Shown here piece by piece: positions 23,939-30,146 of a stretch of DNA of 30,146 bases. The position numbers were made by a program, and so were the translations under genes. Source of the stretch: Bog-950 sp035299425. GTDB taxonomy: Bacteria; Bacteroidota; Bacteroidia; Chitinophagales; LD1. The first letter of the stretch is position 1. Each line of letters opens with the position of its first letter. Below the pieces are notes generated by a model, which saw only the letters and a program-made list of their open reading frames with translations, was not told the DNA's origin and ran no database searches. The DNA lies in assembly GCA_035299425.1 (NCBI GenBank), contig DATGWP010000124.1, forward strand, positions 1-30,146, written 5' to 3'.

Positions 23939-25054
23939 TTATATAAGTTTATACCGTTTGCCCGGCAAACTAACAATAATGCTGTTCATCTCCATTTCGA
24001 GCAGGGTAGCAGCCAATATACTTACATTCATTTGGGTACCATCGGCAATTTCATCAATGGGCAACTCTCCTTTCTGGGTTAATAAATTATAGATACCCTG
24101 CTCCTCATTATTCAGCGTTAATGCCAACTGCCTTTGCTGCACTTTGCTTTTACCGCTTTGCTCCTTATCCAGCCAGTTCATTTCTTTCAGTAGGTCATCG
24201 GCGCTGTCAATCATTTTGGCTTTAAAGGTTTTAATCAAAAAGTTGCAACCGGCACTAAATTTATCGTTTGCACGGCCCGGGTAAGCAAATACATCACGGT
24301 TATACGAGTTGGCAATATTGGCCGTTATCAATGCGCCACCTTCTGCCGCCGACTCTATCACCACTACAGCATCGCACATGCCGGCCACAATCCTGTTACG
24401 GCTGGGAAACTTCGACGGGTGCATCTCTTCTACCGACCGGTACTCTGATAGCAAGCCACCCTGCGCTACCATCCTTTTAGCCAGGCTTTTATTCTGCGCC
24501 GGGTAAATAGTGTTCAGCCCATGCGCCAGCACACCAACTGTTTGCAAGCCGCTATCCAGCGAGGCACTGTGAGCCACGGTATCTACCCCATAAGCCAGGC
24601 CGCTTACCACCAATACATTCTGTGCGGCTAAATCTGCTACCAGCTTTTTAGTTACCTCTTTACCATAATCGGTTATGCGGCGCGTGCCCACTACGCCTAC
24701 TATCTTTGGCGCATTTAAATCTGCATTGCCCATATAATAAAGCATCACCGGCGAATCGGTGCACTCTTTTAACCGGTAGGGATAATTGGCACCGGTAAAA
24801 AATATGGGTTCTATATTATACTTCTCAATAAATTTTAACTCGTCCTCGGCGTCTTTCATTACATCGGCGGCGGCTATCTGTGCGGCGCGCTCGGCACCTA
24901 TCATAGGTATTTTCTCCAGCTTACCTTTGCTTGCTTTAAACACATTTTCGGCACTGCCGCAGTAAGCAATCAGGTTTTTAGCTACCATACTGCCTACATT
25001 GGGCAACATGGTTAAGGCTACATTATATAAAAGGTTATTGTCGGTGCTATTCAT
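23939..25054 (-). CDS. dprA: DNA-processing protein DprA
   Basis: This is a 371-residue cytoplasmic protein that loads RecA onto incoming single-stranded DNA during natural transformation. An N-terminal helix-hairpin-helix-like region (about 8-65) precedes the Rossmann domain, with VGTRRITDYG (122-131), VSGLAYGVDTVAH (150-162), FPSRNRIVAG (216-225) and ESAAEGGALITA (234-245), all standard DprA blocks. The C-terminal part (about 310-371) fits the winged-helix DprA domain. Length and motifs are complete, so it is likely functional. It is followed after one base by the YdjM-type gene. Confidence 0.95.
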   Translation of the reverse strand: MNSTDNNLLYNVALTMLPNVGSMVAKNLIAYCGSAENVFKASKGKLEKIPMIGAERAAQIAAADVMKDAEDELKFIEKYNIEPIFFTGANYPYRLKECTDSPVMLYYMGNADLNAPKIVGVVGTRRITDYGKEVTKKLVADLAAQNVLVVSGLAYGVDTVAHSASLDSGLQTVGVLAHGLNTIYPAQNKSLAKRMVAQGGLLSEYRSVEEMHPSKFPSRNRIVAGMCDAVVVIESAAEGGALITANIANSYNRDVFAYPGRANDKFSAGCNFLIKTFKAKMIDSADDLLKEMNWLDKEQSGKSKVQQRQLALTLNNEEQGIYNLLTQKGELPIDEIADGTQMNVSILAATLLEMEMNSIIVSLPGKRYKLI

Positions 25055-25071
25055 TCGGGTGCGGAACTTCG

Positions 25072-25106
25072 CAAAACTTTTTCAGAAAAATAATATTACC
25101 TGCAAA
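25072..25106 (-). promoter_or_regulatory. Candidate dprA promoter
   Basis: On the minus strand TTTG (25103-25106) and AAGTTTTG (25072-25079, one base from TAnnTTTG) are separated by 23 bases, slightly longer than usual. The -7 element ends 17 bases before the dprA ATG. Confidence 0.35.
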
Positions 25107-25126
25107 CAATATTTATCTGCCGCTGC

Positions 25127-25140
25127 GTTTTGTTCAAAAC
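25127..25140. repeat. Short dyad just upstream of the lipoprotein gene
   Basis: GTTTTG-TT-CAAAAC is a perfect 6-base inverted repeat, 7 bases before the ATG at 25148 and between divergent genes. It could be an operator or a 5' hairpin. It is short, so chance is possible. Confidence 0.3.
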
Positions 25141-25147
25141 AAAAAAG

Positions 25148-25819
25148 ATGAAGAGCCTCTTTTACTGCCTTTTGCTTTCTACATTACTTTATTCGTGCAA
25201 AAAAGAGGAAACAAAAATACCACCTGACACCTTAAGCGAAGCCGGCTATGCTAACGAAATAGATACTTACCACCCCGGCACATACTGGGTATATGCCTGG
25301 AAGGAATTTGACATGACAGGATCCGAAATAAACAGTGGAACCGATACAATTGCAGTAAGCAACGATACATCGGTGGCCGGGCAACGCACCCTGACCGGCA
25401 CCGTAAACGGGCACAGCTATACAGGTAATTACCAGATAAACAACCAGGGTGTTACTTTTCAAGGTAACAGCGGCACTTACTTTCTGTATGCGCAAACGCG
25501 TGTTTTATTTGACAGCACACAGATAATAACCGACCACAGCCTGAATGGGCCCGAGCGGGGCTGCAACATGTATTTAAATTACGCTAACCGTCCCAATGTG
25601 GGCCTACAAACGGATGCAGGTGTGTTTATTACGGTAGAAGCAAAACAAAACACATCGATAGCCAATGATAACGGGGGCTGCGAAAGCGGGTATGAACTGG
25701 TAAATTACATTCCCCGCGTTGGCGAGGCTTACCGCGAAACATCATGGGCTAATAGCAGCAATTACAACTACCGCATAAGGTTTACCCGTAGCCTCATAGC
25801 CTACCACATAGCGCATTAA
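25148..25819 (+). CDS. Lipoprotein of unknown function
   Basis: I do not recognise this 223-residue protein. The ATG at 25148 is used; the open frame extends to a TTG at 25130, but that would put extra basic residues in front. The signal ends with LLYSC (Cys17), a good lipobox, followed by KKEE, so it is likely an outer- or inner-membrane lipoprotein. The body is rich in Tyr, Thr, Asn and Gly and looks beta-rich (YHPGTYWVYAWKEFDMTGSE; GTVNGHSYTGNYQINNQGVTF). Its two further cysteines (RGCNMY, GGCESGY) could form a disulfide. It lies 61 bases before the M1 peptidase gene on the same strand and may share its transcript. Confidence 0.75.
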   Translation: MKSLFYCLLLSTLLYSCKKEETKIPPDTLSEAGYANEIDTYHPGTYWVYAWKEFDMTGSEINSGTDTIAVSNDTSVAGQRTLTGTVNGHSYTGNYQINNQGVTFQGNSGTYFLYAQTRVLFDSTQIITDHSLNGPERGCNMYLNYANRPNVGLQTDAGVFITVEAKQNTSIANDNGGCESGYELVNYIPRVGEAYRETSWANSSNYNYRIRFTRSLIAYHIAH

Positions 25820-25880
25820 CAAGGCTTTAGCCTAAAAAGTTATAGTGGTTAAGTAATTCCTTTTTACTTTGAGCCACTTT

Positions 25881-28800
25881 ATGGCACGTATAATTGTAAT
25901 TTTAGGATTATGTTTTTTTGCTGCTACAGCCGGCGCACAAGGTTACTCTGATGCAGGGCCCGATAATAATTTCCAATCGAAACAAAACCCGCTTTACTGG
26001 AAAAACAAACACCCTTTTGCAGGCTACTGGCAGCAGGATGTGCACTATAAAATTAAAGCCACGGTTGACGAAACCACCGATATAGTTACCGGTGCAGAAG
26101 AACTGACGTATTACAACAACTCGCCCGATACGCTTTACTACGTTTACTTTCACCTGTATCAAAATGCTTTTCAGCCGGGCTCGTATTTAGACGACCTGCA
26201 GGAGCATAATGATGCACATGTAGCCTATGGCAAATACGAACGTCAAAAGTTGGGCACCGTGATAGATGAAATGCGGAACCAGGATTCCGTGGCGTTAAAA
26301 ACACAGCTGGACAACACTATTCTTAAAGTTTTTTTAGATAAACCCCTGCCACCTAATACAGCTCAGCTTTTTAAGATAAAATTCCGCACCTTTTACGATG
26401 CCGGCAGCACCCGCCGCCGCATGAAAAAATATAAGAGCTGGGGCGCCAACCATTATAACGGTTGCCAGTGGTATCCTAAAATATGTGTGTACGACCGCAA
26501 GAGCGGTTGGAACACCGACCAACACCTGAACCGTGAATTTTATGGTGATTTCGGAACGTTTGATGTTGACTTGAATTTCGCCTCTAATTATGTATTGGAA
26601 GCTACCGGTGTGCTGCAAAACGAAAGTGAGGTATTGCCCGATACCTTAAAGAAGAAGCTGGACATCTATAATTTTAAAAACACCAAATGGGATACGGTAC
26701 CATCGGTAATTACACCTTACAAAAAAGGGGAGCGTAAAACCTGGCGCTACCATGCCGAGAACGTGCACGATTTTGCATTTACCGCAGACCCTACCTACCG
26801 CATACACGACACCATTATTTACCCGGGCCGGCTTAACGGTGCCGGTGTGCGCTGTGTAGCCATAGTGCAGGAGCCGCATGCCAGTGGCTGGCAAAATGCA
26901 GCCGAATACCTGGCTAAAATTATTGCCGTGTTCAGCCGCGATTTCGGCGTTTTTGAATACCCCAAGATAGTAGTGGCCGATGCAGCCGACGGTATGGAGT
27001 ACCCGATGATAACTATGGATGGTGGCCGCGATAAAAATTACCGCGGGCTGCTGGTGCATGAAGTAGGGCACAACTGGTTTTATGGCATGATAGGCAACAA
27101 CGAAACCTACCGGGCTATGCTGGATGAGGGGTTTACACAGTTTCTTACCGCATGGGGTATGGAAGCCATAGATGGCGATACTGTAGCTTATGACATGAAC
27201 CCCAAAGGCAATTGGTATTACAAGCGTTTTTTTGAGCCTACTAATGTGCGCGAAAACAAATGCTACTACAGCTACTTAAGCGATGCCATTATATTTAATG
27301 ACGAACCGTTGAACACACACAGCGATGGATTTAATGGCGCGCTGGGGCAGGGCGGCGGCTACCGGCATGTATATGCCAAAACATCTACCATGTTGTATAA
27401 CCTGCAATATGTACTGGGCGATTCGCTTTTTAGTGAAGCGATTAAACATTATGTGTGGCAGTGGAAATTTGCCCACCCTTACCCCGAAGATTTCCGTAAC
27501 TCTATTATTCAATTTACCCATATAGACCTTAACTGGTTTTTTGATGAGTGGATGGAAACGACTAAAAATATTGATTACAAAATTGGCAGGGTAAAGAAGG
27601 GCGCTTTTAAAGACCAGTATATTATCCGCCTGAAACGCAAAGGCCGTATGCAAATGCCTATTGACCTGCGGGTAATAAGCAAAGATGATTCGGTGTATGA
27701 TTTTAATATACCAAATACCTGGTGGCAAAAGCCATTTGATTCGGCAGGAGTTTTACCTAAGTGGTATGGCTGGGATAAACTGCAGCCTACTTACGACGCC
27801 ACGGTTACTATACCCGGTGGAATAAAGAACGTAATTATAGACCCCACGGAAAGACTGGCAGATATTAATATGCTGGATAATAGTAAAAAGGGCAATGTTG
27901 AGCTACGGTTTGACTCGCACATATACCCGCCGCCATCCTCTAAAAAATACAGGCTATACATGCGCCCTGATTTGTGGTGGAACGCTTACGATGGATTTAA
28001 GTTAGGCATAAACGCCAATGGCAATTACATGGGCGTAAAGCATGTATTTAACCTTACTGTGTGGCTTAATACCCACCTGGCACAGGGCGGCCAGCGCTAT
28101 AACATTAGTAAAGAAGCACAAAAGAAAGCGGGGTATTTCTCGTACCGATTTGATTACAGCAATGCTATAGATAAAGTGATGAAACGCACCACCTTCTATT
28201 TTCATTCGCGTTGGCTGGATGGCTGCGAAATGTATAAGATAGGGCTTGTAAAACAGTTTCCTAAAAACTTTTCGGGTGACATACATGTAAAAGCATTTAC
28301 GCGCAACCGAGAAGAATACAGAAATTACCTGCTATACCCCAATGAATGGAGCAGTATATGGACAAGTAATAAGAAATTTAATATATCGGTTAATCTAACG
28401 GGTACTTATACCTATGCCCAACCAAAATTCAACGGGTTTATTACCGCGCATTTGCGTTCAGGGGCTTTGACATCCTCTTTTGATTACCATTATTTAGAGC
28501 TTACCAATGTATTGCGCGCCAGCGCCTGGAAACTTGATTTCCGCACGCGCGTGTATGGCCGCTACGGTACAGGCAAAGATTTACCGGCCGAAAGTGCCTT
28601 GTTCTTTGCCGGAGGAAACCCCGAAGAAATGATGGATAGCAAATACTACCGGGCAGCAGGTTTTGTGCCGCAGAGCTTTGCCGGCAGCTATTGGGACAAT
28701 ACAAACCACCTGCATTTTGCGGGCGGGCTTAACATGCGCGGTTACGCAGGTTACCTGTTGGCAGAAAGAGATAAGAATGGTGTAGTGGTGCCGGCCTACA

Positions 28801-29141
28801 AAGGCAACTCGGGTTTTGCCATAAACGCCGAGATAGACTTTAACCGGATTGTAAAGGTAAAGAGCGCTAAACTGAAAGAGATATTTAACCTGAACACGTA
28901 CCTGTTTGGCGATATGGGGGCAATTGCTTACCAGAACAGCACGAACAATACACAGCTGTCACAACTGAGAGCCGACGCAGGTGTGGGCATGGCGCTTACT
29001 ATTAAAAAGTGGGGGCCACTGCAGGGTATCAAACCCCTTGTGCTGCGTTTTGATGTACCTTTCTTTATTTCTCACGCGCCTTACGTTTCTCAGAAACATT
29101 TGGCTTTCAGGTGGGTAGTGGGTATTAGCCGTACATTTTAA
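25881..29141 (+). CDS. M1 family metallopeptidase fused to a C-terminal outer-membrane barrel
   Basis: This is a 1086-residue exported protein; the ATG at 25881 gives a signal peptide ending at AGA-Q (about 19). The peptidase part (about 30-650) has DGMEYPMITM (Glu373, the amino-end recognition position), the zinc site HEVGH (His393, Glu394, His397) with Glu416 in the HExxH-x18-E pattern, and Tyr498 (VYAKTSTML) as the likely transition-state tyrosine. Residues about 695-1086 are repeated amphipathic strands resembling an Omp85/BamA-type barrel: NMRGYAGY near 951-958, GNSGFAINAEIDFNR, FGDMGAIAY, RADAGVGMALTI, PLVLRFDVPFF, and a final aromatic strand ending in Phe. The peptidase would then be held at the outer membrane. 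TTACTTTG (25864-25871) is a weak promoter candidate. Confidence 0.85.
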   Translation: MARIIVILGLCFFAATAGAQGYSDAGPDNNFQSKQNPLYWKNKHPFAGYWQQDVHYKIKATVDETTDIVTGAEELTYYNNSPDTLYYVYFHLYQNAFQPGSYLDDLQEHNDAHVAYGKYERQKLGTVIDEMRNQDSVALKTQLDNTILKVFLDKPLPPNTAQLFKIKFRTFYDAGSTRRRMKKYKSWGANHYNGCQWYPKICVYDRKSGWNTDQHLNREFYGDFGTFDVDLNFASNYVLEATGVLQNESEVLPDTLKKKLDIYNFKNTKWDTVPSVITPYKKGERKTWRYHAENVHDFAFTADPTYRIHDTIIYPGRLNGAGVRCVAIVQEPHASGWQNAAEYLAKIIAVFSRDFGVFEYPKIVVADAADGMEYPMITMDGGRDKNYRGLLVHEVGHNWFYGMIGNNETYRAMLDEGFTQFLTAWGMEAIDGDTVAYDMNPKGNWYYKRFFEPTNVRENKCYYSYLSDAIIFNDEPLNTHSDGFNGALGQGGGYRHVYAKTSTMLYNLQYVLGDSLFSEAIKHYVWQWKFAHPYPEDFRNSIIQFTHIDLNWFFDEWMETTKNIDYKIGRVKKGAFKDQYIIRLKRKGRMQMPIDLRVISKDDSVYDFNIPNTWWQKPFDSAGVLPKWYGWDKLQPTYDATVTIPGGIKNVIIDPTERLADINMLDNSKKGNVELRFDSHIYPPPSSKKYRLYMRPDLWWNAYDGFKLGINANGNYMGVKHVFNLTVWLNTHLAQGGQRYNISKEAQKKAGYFSYRFDYSNAIDKVMKRTTFYFHSRWLDGCEMYKIGLVKQFPKNFSGDIHVKAFTRNREEYRNYLLYPNEWSSIWTSNKKFNISVNLTGTYTYAQPKFNGFITAHLRSGALTSSFDYHYLELTNVLRASAWKLDFRTRVYGRYGTGKDLPAESALFFAGGNPEEMMDSKYYRAAGFVPQSFAGSYWDNTNHLHFAGGLNMRGYAGYLLAERDKNGVVVPAYKGNSGFAINAEIDFNRIVKVKSAKLKEIFNLNTYLFGDMGAIAYQNSTNNTQLSQLRADAGVGMALTIKKWGPLQGIKPLVLRFDVPFFISHAPYVSQKHLAFRWVVGISRTF

Positions 29142-29186
29142 AGCCATGACACAAGACTAATTATCCTTTGTTAATGGCAATAATTT

Positions 29187-29203
29187 CAGTTTTTGAAAAA
29201 CTG
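29187..29203. terminator. Possible weak terminator hairpin after the M1 gene
   Basis: CAGTTTT-TGA-AAAACTG forms a 7-base stem with a 3-base loop, 46 bases after the M1 stop. No T-run follows, and the stem is AT-rich, so termination is uncertain. Confidence 0.3.
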
Positions 29204-29234
29204 CCTTATCTTGCGCCCCATTACACACTGGCTG

Positions 29235-29257
29235 TTAAAATGTTCCCGTCATTTTAA
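29235..29257. promoter_or_regulatory. Perfect 8-base inverted repeat upstream of the collagen-like gene
   Basis: Arms TTAAAATG and CATTTTAA are separated by 7 bases (TTCCCGT). The repeat ends 37 bases before the ATG at 29295, a suitable place for an operator. No matching -33/-7 pair was found with confidence. Confidence 0.4.
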
Positions 29258-29294
29258 TGCTTGGGTTAAGCTATTTATTAAATACAATTTTTGT

Positions 29295-30146
29295 ATGCAA
29301 AAGCTGCTACCTTCTTATTACGGGATCTTATTCTTATGCCTGCTATTCTCAATAACTACCTTAAGCATTCGTGCGCAGGTTCCGCAGGCTATTAATTACC
29401 AGGCTGTAGCCCGCGACGGTGCAGGCAATGTCTATGCAGTCCGCAACGTGTCGGTGCGCCTTACTATTAATACAGGCATTAACCCGGGCTTTCCGGTATA
29501 CCGCGAATCGCATACGGTGCAAACTAACCAGTTTGGTTTGTTTACCCTGAAGATTGGCCAGGGCAATCCGCTATTTGGCAGTTTTGATGCCATTAGCTGG
29601 GCGGGTGGCAACAAATATTTATTGGTAGAATTTGACCCTAACGGTGGAACTAACTACCTGAATATGGGTAGTAGCGAAATGGTGAGTGTGCCTTATGCCC
29701 TGTATGCCGAAACAGCGGGCAATGCAGCCGGTACCGGCCCTACCGGAGCACAAGGCCCAACTGGCGCAGCTGGCCCAGCTGGTGTTACAGGTGCCACTGG
29801 CCCCGCCGGCACAGCAGCCCCATCGGTAACCGGCATAGTAGTAAACAGCAATGGCACACTTACCTTTACATATAGCAATGGCACAGTAATTACAACTACG
29901 GGCACAGTAACCGGGCCTACAGGACCAGCTGGTGCACCAGGCAATACCGGTGCAGACGGCGCCACAGGGCCTGCCGGTGCAACAGGTGTGGGGATAACAG
30001 GACCCACCGGACCATCTGGTATTGATGGAGTAACCGGTGCCCAGGGACCTACAGGGCCTGCGGGAGCAACTGGTGTTGGTGTAACCGGCCCTACAGGTGA
30101 TGTGGGCGCTACCGGTCCAGCAGGTGCTACTGGCATTGGTATTACA
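29295..30146 (+). CDS. Secreted collagen-like (Gly-X-Y) protein, 5' part only
   Basis: This frame of 284 codons is open to the end of the window with no stop, so the gene continues beyond it. A signal peptide (to about 28, IRAQ) is followed by a domain of about 115 residues (VPQAINYQAVARDGAGNVYA; SVPYALYAETA) that I recognise as common at the start of Bacteroidota surface proteins with collagen-like tails. From about residue 147 there are Gly-X-Y triplets (GPTGAQGPTGAAGPAG), interrupted by a non-collagen segment (about 176-206, VTGIVVNSNGTLTFTYSNGT), then triplets again to the window end. The module GPAGATGVGVT recurs at 29967, 30054 and 30114. The usual prediction is a trimeric surface fibre. 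An antisense frame (29693-30136) is a shadow of the repeat. Confidence 0.85.
   Translation, partial: MQKLLPSYYGILFLCLLFSITTLSIRAQVPQAINYQAVARDGAGNVYAVRNVSVRLTINTGINPGFPVYRESHTVQTNQFGLFTLKIGQGNPLFGSFDAISWAGGNKYLLVEFDPNGGTNYLNMGSSEMVSVPYALYAETAGNAAGTGPTGAQGPTGAAGPAGVTGATGPAGTAAPSVTGIVVNSNGTLTFTYSNGTVITTTGTVTGPTGPAGAPGNTGADGATGPAGATGVGITGPTGPSGIDGVTGAQGPTGPAGATGVGVTGPTGDVGATGPAGATGIGIT

Noticed and set aside
25822..25833. AGGCT-TT-AGCCT hairpin after the lipoprotein gene
   Set aside because: The stem is only 5 bases and has no T-run, so it is not called a terminator.
29693..30136. Pro/Val-rich minus-strand frame of 147 codons
   Set aside because: It is the complement of the Gly-X-Y repeat; the plus-strand frame has a signal peptide and recognised N-terminal domain.
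29967..30146. Tandem-repeat or CRISPR-like array
   Set aside because: The repeats are imperfect coding repeats of Gly-X-Y triplets without spacers of constant length.

Overview
The window reads as chromosomal DNA of a Bacteroidota bacterium, most likely an aerobic member of the Chitinophagales/Sphingobacteriales. The evidence is a complete alternative complex III (act) cluster feeding an aa3-type cytochrome oxidase, a type IX secretion (T9SS) C-terminal sorting domain, SprB-like adhesin repeats, starts without Shine-Dalgarno sequences, and promoter candidates resembling the Bacteroidota pattern (TTTG about 20 bases before TAnnTTTG). No tRNA, rRNA, CRISPR array, transposase or phage gene was seen.

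Region 1 (1-12130, all minus strand) is a respiratory operon. Read in its own direction it is actA, actB, actC, actD, actE, actF, coxB, coxA, then the first 39 codons of the heme O synthase gene ctaB, cut by the window edge. ActABCDEF oxidises menaquinol and passes electrons through its hemes to the CuA centre of CoxB; CoxA reduces oxygen; CtaB starts heme A synthesis for CoxA. A good promoter candidate lies just upstream of actA.

Region 2 (12131-16290) starts with a 358-base divergent intergenic region. A plus-strand run of four genes follows: a dienelactone-hydrolase-like lipoprotein, a small secreted protein of unknown function, a Cys-rich CWC protein, and a PQQ-dependent-dehydrogenase-like beta-propeller lipoprotein. 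It ends at a strong hairpin shared with two converging minus-strand thioredoxin-fold genes.

Region 3 (16291-25054) holds a T9SS-secreted protein with a lamin-tail-like domain, a small secreted orphan that overlaps it tail to tail, an AsmA-like/GT51 peptidoglycan glycosyltransferase fusion, a TMTC-like GT-C/TPR membrane protein three bases upstream of it, a YdjM-type membrane hydrolase, and dprA. The gaps contain several inverted repeats and GC-rich elements that look dispersed.

Region 4 (25055-30146, plus strand) holds a lipoprotein, a large M1 metallopeptidase whose C-terminal third looks like an Omp85/BamA-type outer-membrane barrel, and the 5' part of a secreted collagen-like (Gly-X-Y) protein cut by the window end.

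No obviously new multi-gene system stands out. The most interesting points are the peptidase-barrel fusion, the AsmA-GT51 fusion coupled to a TMTC-like gene, the His-rich additions to ActF and CoxA, and a pair of phased palindromes at 18839-18874. All functional calls come from reading the sequence; no database search was run.
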